Shown here one piece after another: positions 1 through 7,110 of a stretch of 64,000 nt of DNA; positions within the stretch are counted from its first letter, which is position 1; every line of letters starts with the position of its first letter. The stretch is taken from contig JAENZP010000001.1 in NCBI GenBank assembly GCA_016841205.1, forward strand, positions 372,001 to 436,000, read 5' to 3'. The translations under genes were made by a program, and so were the position numbers. The stretch is from Desulfoscipio geothermicus. Its GTDB lineage: Bacteria > Bacillota > Desulfotomaculia > Desulfotomaculales > Desulfallaceae. Below the pieces are notes generated by a model, which made no database searches, was not told the origin of the DNA, and saw only the letters and a list, made by a program, of their open reading frames with translations.

Positions 1-543
1 TTCCATAGTAATGCTGTTTTGGGCCGAATCAATGACAACCTTATTAGACCCTGTTTTGTCTTCAATCTGAATCTTTTCTGATCCAGACGCATCATCGAGA
101 ATGATTTTGTGTCCGGCTTTGGTATGGATTTCCAACTTCTCTTTTTTTTGCTCGCTATTATCGTCAAATATTATTTCATGACCGCTCCGAGATTTTATTT
201 TCCGAATATTATTTTTCCCGTCACTGTTGGTTTCAGGCGGCTTATCTTTTCCGTTCCAGAGCACTCCGATAACATAAGGATGAGTGATATCCTCCTGTTC
301 AAAAGCAACCAGTACCTCATCCCCCACTTCCGGCAGAAAGAAACTTCCCCGGTCATTACCGGCCATCAGAGTGGCCACCCGGGCCCAGTAGCTTTCGTCC
401 CCATTTTCCCGCCAGGAAAATTTCACTTTCACCCTGCCCATCCCGTCAGGGTCTTGATTGTTGGACACAATACCGGTAACAACTCCAGCCACTTTACCCC
501 CGGTTTTTCCAACAGAGGTATTTAGCAAATCATAGAGGCTCAT
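1..543 (-). CDS. eCIS/phage baseplate spike protein, gpV / VgrG C-terminal type (partial)
   Basis: This gene runs off the left edge; only the first 181 codons are visible. It opens with ATG at 543, overlapping the stop of the upstream gene in an ATGA tetranucleotide, which indicates translational coupling. The visible part has a gp5/VgrG OB-fold: residues about 15-105 include DPDGMGRVKVKF, YWARV, GSFFLPEVGDEV and HPYVIGVLWNG, the usual signature of phage baseplate assembly protein V. A region rich in short repeats (GHEIIFDD, GHKIILDD, NKVVIDS) follows and looks like the start of the spike beta-helix. In contractile injection systems this trimeric spike caps the tube and pierces the target. 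Here VgrG is divided between this gene and the D gene upstream. Function is confident from the family; total length is unknown. Confidence 0.9.
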   Translation of the reverse strand, partial: MSLYDLLNTSVGKTGGKVAGVVTGIVSNNQDPDGMGRVKVKFSWRENGDESYWARVATLMAGNDRGSFFLPEVGDEVLVAFEQEDITHPYVIGVLWNGKDKPPETNSDGKNNIRKIKSRSGHEIIFDDNSEQKKEKLEIHTKAGHKIILDDASGSEKIQIEDKTGSNKVVIDSAQNSITME

Positions 544-1619
544 ATGGCATTCTCCTTGACACTAAAAGTTGTACTGTAGCCCGAGCCGCCGATGCTGTGA
601 TTAACTCGCTCGACATAATAAATTTTGCTGAATTTTTTCCCCAAGTTGCCCAGCTTGATGTTTTTACCTGGCAGCAGTTCCGGGATCCCGATACTCTCCC
701 CGTTACCCCGCACTAACCCTTCCGCACACCTGTTCAGGATCGCTTTGGCGAGTTGATCAGCCTCTTCCTGGGAATTAACCGGGAGGCGTAAACGCTCGGT
801 GACGTTTTGCCGGTAGACACGGTTAACCAGCTCGCTACCGGTTTGGCCACTGCTGTCACGTCCCTGTTCATCACCAGCCCTGGCCCTGCCTATTATTTCT
901 CTTTTAGACCTGGCATCCCAGCCCCTAACCTCAACCTCAGCCACCTGTCCACCAAGATTAATCTCCGGCGAAAAACTCACCAGTGTTTTCCCCCACTCCA
1001 AATTTAGCACAGGAGCTTCATCGCTTGCCGGAGCTCTAAAATACAATGTCTTGTCAAATACGAAAAATTCAAAGTAGTTTCTTTGAGCAAGCCTGGTCAA
1101 GAAATCGAAATCACTTTCCTGGTCCTGATTTACCTCCGGATGTTTTACCCTGGTATCCTCCACTACACTGCTCAAACTATACTTTGATGCTATCTTCTTA
1201 ACAATATCGCTGTCTTTGACAGCAGAAGGCCAGGGTGTAGACTGCCTTCCCTTCATCATCTGGTGTGAAAGATCGAACCCGCTGACGTCCAGATAGGGCA
1301 ATCCACCCGCGGGGTAATTCATCCTGACCGAGGTGATTAAACCGGTAAACAGCAATTCTAATTTGTCCGTATAGCCTATTTTAATTTCTACCCCGTTTCC
1401 CAGGGCCATCAGCCGGTCCACCCATTTCAACTCCCGTTTAACGGAATCAAAGGAGTTATTCACCGTAAAAGAAAAGGAGTCGGCGCCAGCGAGGGTGTTT
1501 TCCACATTCACATTAGCGATTTCAACACCGGCATAGAGCAAATCTTCACCTTCCACTTTTACCTGAAAAGCAGGGGCATAAAAATTCCGGTATTTTTTTT
1601 CTAAGTCGATAAGTTCCAT
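540..1619 (-). CDS. Phage late control gene D-like baseplate hub protein (VgrG N-terminal half)
   Basis: A 359-residue protein of the late control D / gp27-like family, which forms the baseplate hub under the spike. Supporting features are the N-terminal VKVEGEDLLYAGVEIANVNVE beta region, a typical DSFSFTVNN stretch, MALGNGVEIKIGY near residue 90, and the C-terminal LLPGKNIKLGNLGKKFSKIYYVERVNHSI segment that is characteristic of the family. An SD sequence (GGAGTG) lies 5 nt before ATG 1619. It sits 4 nt downstream of the LysM gene and overlaps the spike gene by 4 nt, so hub and spike should be made together. In many VgrG proteins both parts form one chain; here they are separate, as in myophages and a number of bacterial eCIS loci. 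Confidence in family is high. Confidence 0.88.
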   Translation of the reverse strand: MELIDLEKKYRNFYAPAFQVKVEGEDLLYAGVEIANVNVENTLAGADSFSFTVNNSFDSVKRELKWVDRLMALGNGVEIKIGYTDKLELLFTGLITSVRMNYPAGGLPYLDVSGFDLSHQMMKGRQSTPWPSAVKDSDIVKKIASKYSLSSVVEDTRVKHPEVNQDQESDFDFLTRLAQRNYFEFFVFDKTLYFRAPASDEAPVLNLEWGKTLVSFSPEINLGGQVAEVEVRGWDARSKREIIGRARAGDEQGRDSSGQTGSELVNRVYRQNVTERLRLPVNSQEEADQLAKAILNRCAEGLVRGNGESIGIPELLPGKNIKLGNLGKKFSKIYYVERVNHSIGGSGYSTTFSVKENAI

Positions 1620-1623
1620 ATTT

Positions 1624-2259
1624 TCACTCCAATGGGGGGATAATTATTTCCCGCCCCGCCTCGAGCAGCCTGGGGTTATTGATATTATTGGCCTCGGCGA
1701 TCATTCTCCACAAACCCGGATCACCGTATTCCCTGTCGGCAAGCAGCCAAAGGCTGTCCCCCTGCTTGACTACCCTGTGTTTAGTTCTGTCGGCAGATTG
1801 CCTGGGTGGGCTTTGCAGCTGTTCGGTTATGGTCTTGTACTCTCTGAAAGTCACACTTAAGGTCGCCCGGACCGGGATGCCGGAGTCCAAAAACATAGTA
1901 AAGCGCTGGTTTACCCGCTCCAACACCGCTTTAAATTCAAGTTTCCCCCAGATAAATTTACATACGGGCGGAGCATGCAAGCCCCTGTCTATATCCAGCA
2001 TGGCGGTGAGCTTGCCGGAATAATTCCTGACATCCGTTCCCTTCTCATATGAATCAAAAAACAAGTCCATATTTAAGGTCGCGGCATTTCCACTAACAAA
2101 CGATGTTACCGGAACCTGCAACCCCGGGATGGCAGTGCTTTGAAACTGGTTGCTTTTTTCAATGGAATACTCAGTAGGGTTAAACAGCACTTTTACCGGC
2201 TCACCTTTATGGTTCCCTTTTTCATCTAACGGCTGAACCAGGGCCTTCTCCAGAGCCAT
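1624..2259 (-). CDS. eCIS LysM-domain baseplate protein (Afp7/Pvc7-like)
   Basis: A 211-residue protein. Residues about 1-150 match the contractile-injection-system tube/baseplate adaptor domain that begins with a VKVLFNPTEYSIEKSN motif; residues about 160-210 form a LysM domain (HRVVKQGDSLWLLADREYGD, NNINNPRLLEAGREIIIPP). Proteins of this architecture sit between inner tube and hub in eCIS particles and correspond to gp53-like or Afp7-like components. The LysM here probably serves as a structural baseplate module rather than acting in cell-wall turnover. The gene starts 6 nt after the upstream unknown gene and ends 4 nt before the D gene, consistent with a single transcript. ATG 2259 has a short GAGG element upstream. 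Confidence 0.88.
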   Translation of the reverse strand: MALEKALVQPLDEKGNHKGEPVKVLFNPTEYSIEKSNQFQSTAIPGLQVPVTSFVSGNAATLNMDLFFDSYEKGTDVRNYSGKLTAMLDIDRGLHAPPVCKFIWGKLEFKAVLERVNQRFTMFLDSGIPVRATLSVTFREYKTITEQLQSPPRQSADRTKHRVVKQGDSLWLLADREYGDPGLWRMIAEANNINNPRLLEAGREIIIPPLE

Positions 2260-2265
2260 CTATCC

Positions 2266-4050
2266 TCACATCCCTCTTCGTTCCCGCTCAATCCTAATTT
2301 TGCGCTCGATTATTTGATAAACTTGGTCGGCAATCCTGTTGACATCCACAGGATTTGTCTGCCGAGAGCCATGCCGAGTTTCGATCACATCCACAGGATT
2401 CACCAGCCGGGAATTAGACTGTATTTCCATTAACTGCGGCTTGTTACTGTTTACGACCTCTTTCTTGGCCGCAGCTTTCAATTTAAAGGCTTCTGCCAAC
2501 GGAGCCGTTGCCACATCCATCCGGAACGGTGGGTACGCCGCTTCTCCACGATCATCCTTATTAGTGACTTTCGGTCTGAAATGCCTGTTTAAGATTGTCT
2601 GCAGATTTACTTCCTGCTGAGTATTCCCCTGATCGGGATAAACAGCTGCTTCCCGGCTAATAATCCTGCCATCGTTTAAAATCCTACCATACCTATAATT
2701 CCCACCGTAGCCATACAGCTTTTTGTCACCATAAACCTTCCTTTGGTCAAAAATGCTACTGTAATCAGATCTATTTGAGTAATCCAAAATTCTTCTTGAA
2801 TTTAAAATCTTTCTATGAGCAAAGATCTTTTCATGGCTCAAACCAATTTTTAGATCGGATAACAAGATGCTTGTGTCTATTTCTCCCATAATGTTATTTT
2901 CCCGCTGAAAAAACTCTTCTCGTTCCAATTTCATGCTTTTCTCGAAAACCATAGTCTGGTCAAACAATCTATGTAACGTTTCCCTGTGAACAATAGCGGT
3001 ACCCCGTGCAAATATTCGGGAGTAAAGCTTACTGATAGTTTTTTTCGTTTTCGGAACTAATGCAGTGTTGTTTGATACAAAAAATGGCGCAGGATAAAAA
3101 GACAGATTTCCCACTGTCTTAAAATTCTTGGCCAGACCGTTTATAGATCCAGTTTTATTTCTATGGGTTAAAACATCTTTTTGAGCCGGGATGTTGCCCC
3201 AAGCCAAAATATTTCTATAATCTAAACTACTTCTTTCGTCTAAAGTACTAAACCGGTCGACAATATTTCTGCCGTCAGTGATATTTCTGTGGGTGGTGTG
3301 AGTACCAAAAGCTCTTTCACTAGCAATGTAATTTTCCCTCCGAAAAAACTCTTCCTGTTCCAGGTTCCTATTTTTCTCCAAAACAAGACTCTGATCCAAT
3401 AATCTTTTTCTATTTATCCTCCGTGCAAACAGCTTTTCTCCGGGAACAAAGGTGCAGCTCCGAGCAAACATCCGGTAGTAAAGCTCTCTATTTACTATTT
3501 CCGTTTTCGGAACTATTGCTATATTGCTCGGTGCCAAAATAGCCGCCCGAGCAGTAGCCAGGTTATACCCTACCTTAAAAATCCGGATTATACTGGTTAA
3601 CTGTTTACGTGTTACAGGCCTTTCAAGAAAAATAAAAGAGCTATTGCGGCTGATTATATTAAACAGGGCCCTACCCCGGCCGTGTTTTAAATTAAAAGCG
3701 TAATGCCCTGCTGACAAAGAATGCAATTCATTCCTTTGCCATACGATATCCCGGGCGGCAGGCCTTGACAAAAAATATGCGGATGGCCAATATAGCTGCA
3801 AGTTCAAATCTATAGGCTGAATCCGGGTAATGATGAAACTGTTTACCTGGTAATGATACACTGGCGGCAGTAACGCTTCGTGATGATTTTTTAAGAGGAA
3901 TTGGACCGGGAAACCGCCATGTCTTCTCTTAATATGGAATTTCCCGGTAATTTTCTGCAAAAAATCATCAATGTCTAAGCCAATCCTGCGCAAACCCAAT
4001 AACACCGAGCCTTGCTTATTCATTTTCTTTATCCCTATTCCGCCGATCAT
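2266..4050 (-). CDS. Unrecognised eCIS-locus protein with internal duplication
   Basis: I do not recognise this 594-residue protein. The start is placed at ATG 4050 (MIGGIGIKK) because GGAG lies 4 nt upstream; a longer frame from 4113 would overlap the neighbouring gene and lacks a site. It is basic, rich in Arg, Asn and Tyr, and has no signal peptide or membrane segment. Two segments in the middle are clearly related: each carries VPKT, LY.R.FAR, then LxDQxxVxEK, then LExEEFFxREN, separated by about 145 residues. The C-terminus ends in an amphipathic helix, NRIADQVYQIIERKIRIER, of a kind I associate with proteins encoded at this position of eCIS loci (from memory). Position between the DUF4157 protein and the LysM baseplate protein suggests a tail adaptor, fibre-like or cargo-related role; this is inference. 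Confidence 0.75.
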   Translation of the reverse strand: MIGGIGIKKMNKQGSVLLGLRRIGLDIDDFLQKITGKFHIKRRHGGFPVQFLLKNHHEALLPPVYHYQVNSFIITRIQPIDLNLQLYWPSAYFLSRPAARDIVWQRNELHSLSAGHYAFNLKHGRGRALFNIISRNSSFIFLERPVTRKQLTSIIRIFKVGYNLATARAAILAPSNIAIVPKTEIVNRELYYRMFARSCTFVPGEKLFARRINRKRLLDQSLVLEKNRNLEQEEFFRRENYIASERAFGTHTTHRNITDGRNIVDRFSTLDERSSLDYRNILAWGNIPAQKDVLTHRNKTGSINGLAKNFKTVGNLSFYPAPFFVSNNTALVPKTKKTISKLYSRIFARGTAIVHRETLHRLFDQTMVFEKSMKLEREEFFQRENNIMGEIDTSILLSDLKIGLSHEKIFAHRKILNSRRILDYSNRSDYSSIFDQRKVYGDKKLYGYGGNYRYGRILNDGRIISREAAVYPDQGNTQQEVNLQTILNRHFRPKVTNKDDRGEAAYPPFRMDVATAPLAEAFKLKAAAKKEVVNSNKPQLMEIQSNSRLVNPVDVIETRHGSRQTNPVDVNRIADQVYQIIERKIRIERERRGM

Positions 4051-4072
4051 AATTCTCCATCCCCTGCTTGAA

Positions 4073-5422
4073 TTAAGGCAGAACCGTAAAGTTTCTGGGG
4101 CTGCTCCGGACATTATTGTTGATTATTACCACTCCGACCACTCCAGGTGACAATCCTGCGGGAACCCTTACTCTGATATTGGTCCCGGCATGGCTGTAAA
4201 CCCAAGATAGGGCGCGTCCGGCGTCGACTGTACCAAACATGATCTTGTCATGGGGACCCTGGGATGGCCCTACACTGAAAGCGCCGCGGATGGTCACCAC
4301 ATCCCCCGGCCTGCCGCTGGTAGGGCTCATGCTTCTAATAGTGAATGGACTAAAAACATAACACTGATCGGGCGCCATCTCACAGGTTCTCTCATTATTC
4401 TGCCCGCCTGAATGCATCATCTCATGAAGCAGGGTGGAGGCAATATCCCATTTGCCCATTCGATAGACAAAGCCGTCATAGGCAATATCGCTGCTGCCAA
4501 GAAAAGCAGTGACACCAAGACTTCCTTCAGTCGCATACTCCCATATTCTTACCCTGTTCAGGATCTGCTGGCCTGTTTCACCGGTCGTTGTATTATTGGT
4601 AAAATAGTTGTTGCAGCGCCGCACCTTCATCTTATCCTCAATAATTTTCATCGCACTGTTTACTCTAGGGCGATGATTATTGGGCACCGGCAGAAAATCC
4701 GGGGCACCGGCAACACTACCTGCCCCATAGCTCCAAAACTGGATTTTCTTTCTGGAAATCCCTGATGTCTGCTGAACCACATGGGTAAGTTCATGGGCCA
4801 TCAGCTGTTGACCCTGGGTGGTCTGTGTGTTGTAACGGCCAGAGTTAAAAAACACATCGTGCCCGATGGTGAAGGCTTCCGCACGCAAGTCATGGGCAGT
4901 TTTCCCGGCAAAAGCATCGGTGTGCACACGAACCTGGCCAAAATCACGTCCAAAGAATCGTTCCATGCCAGAACGCGTTTCCCGGTCCAGATGAGCGCCA
5001 GGCCCTTTCCGGGACATGATTCCTTTAACTAATCCGGCTTCCCCGGGTATATTACGATCACAGCCGTTGGATTTCTTTTGGATTAGAGCCTCCGGCCGGT
5101 GAACCTTCAATTCCATTTTTTGCGCCTCTTCTTCATCCCGATTCCGGCACGAACAGCCTCCGCCGCAAGATCCACTAGTCTTCATATATATAGCGTTTGT
5201 CCCGCAGGTTTCCATGCACTTGGGTTCATTTATTAGCTCATTAAAAATTCCCTGCACATATTTGTTTCCATGCAGCGACTGCATTTCATGAATAACTGCA
5301 GAAATGCCCGTGGCCTGGTCATCTGACTTCATGCGGCGCCCGGCGACAGCAGCTTTCGCCTGGGGATCCCTGGCCCTTGTGCCGCTCTCCCGGGGCATCT
5401 TTTGCCTGCTTGATTCACTCAC
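4073..5422 (-). CDS. DUF4157 (eCIS core domain) protein with second HExxH motif and C-terminal IPT/TIG domain; putative metallopeptidase effector
   Basis: A 449-residue protein starting at GTG 5422 (AGGGGGTGA upstream). Residues about 139-220 are the DUF4157 eCIS core domain: RFFGRDFGQVRVHTD, then AFTIGHDVFFNSGRY and MAHELTHVVQQ with HELTH at 210-214. A second zinc-type motif, LLHEMMHSGGQ (HEMMH at 333-337), lies in a different domain (about 245-355). Residues about 359-449 form an IPT/TIG Ig-like domain (MSPTSGRPGDVVTIRGAF). Near the N-terminus there is a Cys cluster (CGGGCSC at 86-92). DUF4157 proteins are strongly associated with eCIS loci and are often effectors or effector-loading modules. 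A second catalytic-looking domain after it suggests a toxin peptidase payload, but no activity can be read from sequence alone. Confidence 0.85.
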   Translation of the reverse strand: MSESSRQKMPRESGTRARDPQAKAAVAGRRMKSDDQATGISAVIHEMQSLHGNKYVQGIFNELINEPKCMETCGTNAIYMKTSGSCGGGCSCRNRDEEEAQKMELKVHRPEALIQKKSNGCDRNIPGEAGLVKGIMSRKGPGAHLDRETRSGMERFFGRDFGQVRVHTDAFAGKTAHDLRAEAFTIGHDVFFNSGRYNTQTTQGQQLMAHELTHVVQQTSGISRKKIQFWSYGAGSVAGAPDFLPVPNNHRPRVNSAMKIIEDKMKVRRCNNYFTNNTTTGETGQQILNRVRIWEYATEGSLGVTAFLGSSDIAYDGFVYRMGKWDIASTLLHEMMHSGGQNNERTCEMAPDQCYVFSPFTIRSMSPTSGRPGDVVTIRGAFSVGPSQGPHDKIMFGTVDAGRALSWVYSHAGTNIRVRVPAGLSPGVVGVVIINNNVRSSPRNFTVLP

Positions 5423-5443
5423 TCACTTCACCCCCTAACACAC

Positions 5444-5878
5444 TTATCCTTTGGTCAGCCCATTATGAGCAATTTCTATACTTTCCACAGCTACCATACT
5501 GCTATCCGCTTTTAGTTCCGGACCGCTCCACTTCACCGGATAGGCCTGGGTGAAGTTCCAGCGCCACTTTTCATTTCCGGCGGTATCAAGCAGGATCACG
5601 GAACCGTTTTTCCGCTCGATCTTGCCCGCAGCCACGTCCGCATGCCACTTCCAAAGCGCGTCCGCATCAGTAATGCCCCGCTTAAGAGTCAGGTTGGAGT
5701 GTTTAGTGATTTTGGGAAGTTTATGAACATAGTCATTAACCCCGCCCTCTCTGTATTCTTCGGTTTCGGTTTCGGTCTGTAACCCGGAAACATCAGAGAA
5801 TCCGCCGACGATCAGCCCGCCAATTTCAACTAAAAAATTGAAATTAACATAAGGGTCTTTTCTAATGCCTGTAGCCAT
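5444..5878 (-). CDS. eCIS inner tube protein, gp19-like, second paralogue (Afp5-like)
   Basis: A 144-residue tail tube protein of the T4 gp19 / Hcp-like family. Typical features are the MATGxRKDPYxNFNFLVEI start, GFSDVSGLQTETETEEYREGG, the KLPKITKHSNLTLKRGITDADALWKWH segment and a C-terminal VESIEIAHNGL strand. It is about 40 percent similar by eye to the tube protein at 6614-7051. In eCIS particles one paralogue builds the long tube and another forms the tube-baseplate junction; the position next to the DUF4157 and LysM genes makes this the probable junction protein. SD-like AAGGAGAGGG lies upstream of ATG 5878. It is separated from the chaperone by 144 nt of non-coding DNA, the longest gap in the operon. 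Confidence 0.92.
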   Translation of the reverse strand: MATGIRKDPYVNFNFLVEIGGLIVGGFSDVSGLQTETETEEYREGGVNDYVHKLPKITKHSNLTLKRGITDADALWKWHADVAAGKIERKNGSVILLDTAGNEKWRWNFTQAYPVKWSGPELKADSSMVAVESIEIAHNGLTKG

Positions 5879-5918
5879 CTAAAGCCCTCTCCTTTAACCT
5901 GACTAACTTGGCGTAAGT

Positions 5919-5940
5919 CTCCCGCCTCTTTAGGCGGGAG
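5919..5940. repeat. 8-bp perfect inverted repeat (hairpin) inside the eCIS operon
   Basis: CTCCCGCC and GGCGGGAG flank a 6-nt loop. The hairpin lies between the DUF6760 coding end (6023) and the tube gene (starts 5878). No U-run follows on either strand, so it does not look like an ordinary intrinsic terminator. It could slow or partly stop transcription, protect the 5' end of a processed tube mRNA, or be a remnant of a small mobile element, since GC-rich hairpins of this kind occur at IS200/IS605 ends. The remainder of 5879-6022 shows nothing else. Confidence 0.6.
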
Positions 5941-6022
5941 TCAAACGCTAATTAAATCATGCATTTGCAGTTCTAAAATTCAGATGGAGTAAAAGAACCT
6001 CCATTTGAATTAAGAACTTGCT

Positions 6023-6211
6023 TCAAAGGTCGAACACATTTTCCGGCTCTTTGCTTAATTTCTTATTGATCTTGGAAATCTCTTCACACCACCGTTTTCG
6101 ATCACGATGCTCCAACTGCATAATTTCATCATGAGACCAGTGGAGGTAATAGGCAATAAAGGCTACCTCCTCATAAAGGCGTTCCAGGGGGTAGCCGGTT
6201 ATGCTTCCCCC
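6023..6211 (-). CDS. DUF6760-type tail-assembly extension, probably made by -1 frameshift from the upstream chaperone gene
   Basis: The frame one base back from the chaperone stop encodes GYPLERLYEEVAFIAYYLHW, then HDEIMQLEHRDRKRWCEEI and a short tail ending at TGA 6023. I recognise this as the small DUF6760 domain common in eCIS and related tail loci. There is no ATG, GTG or TTG before the conserved core: the frame opens only after a TGA about 40 nt upstream, inside the end of the chaperone gene, and the first ATG lies in the middle of the domain. It must therefore be translated by frameshifting at the G6A run (6206-6212) or from a non-standard start. Lambda-like tail-assembly chaperones make a G/GT pair in the same way. 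Coordinates give the shifted frame from the slippery site. Confidence 0.75.
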   Translation of the reverse strand, partial: GGSITGYPLERLYEEVAFIAYYLHWSHDEIMQLEHRDRKRWCEEISKINKKLSKEPENVFDL

Positions 6212-6567
6212 CAGCCGGCTACCTCCACTTCAAATTCATGCCCGCATTTTGGGCAAACAGCCTTAATAGCCGGCACGCCGGTCTCATTGATCCGCTGGTA
6301 AAAATCCTGCAAATAGGCCAGGTCTGAGGAGAAAATCCCCTCTATAATCCTGGTATTGACAGCCGGCAAATCGCCAAGCCTGGTAATCACCCGCGATAGC
6401 AGGATGATTGTCAAATAAGCCGTGTTCTGCTGAACACGGGGGTCTTTCATGGGCAATATCTCGTCAGCGGCCGTAGCTAGCCGCATCACCCCGCTGCGGT
6501 GCAGATTACCGTGTTCGTCCACATACCCTTTCGGAAGAGTAAATTCAAATTCAGTTTGAAATGCCAT
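6199..6567 (-). CDS. eCIS tail assembly chaperone-like protein with C-terminal zinc ribbon
   Basis: A 122-residue protein beginning MAFQTEFEFTLPKGYVDEHG, with RSGVMRLATAADEILPMKDPRV, a helical centre (LSRVITRLG, IIEGIFSSDLAYLQDFYQRIN) and a C-terminal CPKCGHEFEVEV motif that is half of a zinc ribbon. This architecture is usual for small proteins encoded between tube and tube-like genes in bacterial eCIS and T4-like tail loci, where they act as assembly chaperones or as analogues of lambda gpG. SD AAGGAG precedes ATG 6567. Its last codons contain a G6A slippery run leading into a DUF6760 extension in the -1 frame, so two products, about 122 and 181 residues, are predicted. Confidence 0.82.
   Translation of the reverse strand: MAFQTEFEFTLPKGYVDEHGNLHRSGVMRLATAADEILPMKDPRVQQNTAYLTIILLSRVITRLGDLPAVNTRIIEGIFSSDLAYLQDFYQRINETGVPAIKAVCPKCGHEFEVEVAGWGEA
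6206..6212 (-). promoter_or_regulatory. Candidate -1 ribosomal frameshift site (GGGGGGA)
   Basis: Six G followed by A, read as TGG GGG GAA in the chaperone frame, four codons before its stop at 6199-6201. A -1 slip of the Gly tRNA on GGG keeps full pairing and enters the frame of DUF6760. The site lies within the overlap of about 30 nt in which both frames are open, which is where such a site has to be. No obvious downstream pseudoknot was identified by eye. Confidence 0.6.
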
Positions 6568-6613
6568 GTTGATTTCTCCTTAAGCTCATTACTGGTGATT
6601 TTAAATCAACCGG

Positions 6614-7051
6614 TTAGCTAACCCGGGTCATTCCTTCATGCACGATTTCCAGAGTTTCAATGGCCACATCATTCCCCTTGGCATTAAAATCCGGTGGATC
6701 ATATTTTGTGGGCCAGGCATTAACGATCTCCCACCTGGCCTTATCACTGCCTGCCTCATCCACAGCGATAATAGAAATGTTCTTTCTCTGGACATTACCG
6801 TCGACCACAGATTTATGCCAATTATAAATCTCCATCGAGTCGGTAATTCCCCACTTCAAGGTAATATTACCGTACTTGGTTAAGCCGCTCAGCTTGCGCA
6901 CATGGGTCGGATCGGTGCCTTCACGATAGTCAATTACATCAACCGTATTGTCAAAACCGGATACTTCACTGAACCCGGCCTGCTGAATACCATCAATCTC
7001 GATCCGGAAACGAAAGTTCCTTAAAGGATCCTTTCTCTGCCCCGTAGCCAT
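6614..7051 (-). CDS. eCIS major inner tube protein, gp19-like (Afp1-like)
   Basis: A 145-residue tail tube protein of the gp19/Hcp-like family: MATGQRKDPLRNFRFRIEI, GFSEVSGFDNTVDVIDYREG, a GLTKYGNITLKWGITDS turn and a C-terminal IETLEIVHEGM strand. It follows directly after the two sheath genes, the canonical position of the main tube subunit, and has an excellent SD (GGAGGTGA) before ATG 7051. Hexameric rings of this protein should stack into the tube that the sheath drives outward. It is a paralogue of the 144-residue tube protein at 5444-5878. Confidence 0.94.
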   Translation of the reverse strand: MATGQRKDPLRNFRFRIEIDGIQQAGFSEVSGFDNTVDVIDYREGTDPTHVRKLSGLTKYGNITLKWGITDSMEIYNWHKSVVDGNVQRKNISIIAVDEAGSDKARWEIVNAWPTKYDPPDFNAKGNDVAIETLEIVHEGMTRVS

Positions 7052-7110
7052 TAATCAATCACCTCCAAATTTATTCAAGCAGTTAATAAACATTGTTGAA
7101 ATAAACTTGC

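Noticed and set aside
6107-6301. Plus-strand reading frame opposite DUF6760
   Set aside because: It is antisense to the chaperone/DUF6760 region, which has clear homology and codon structure on the minus strand.
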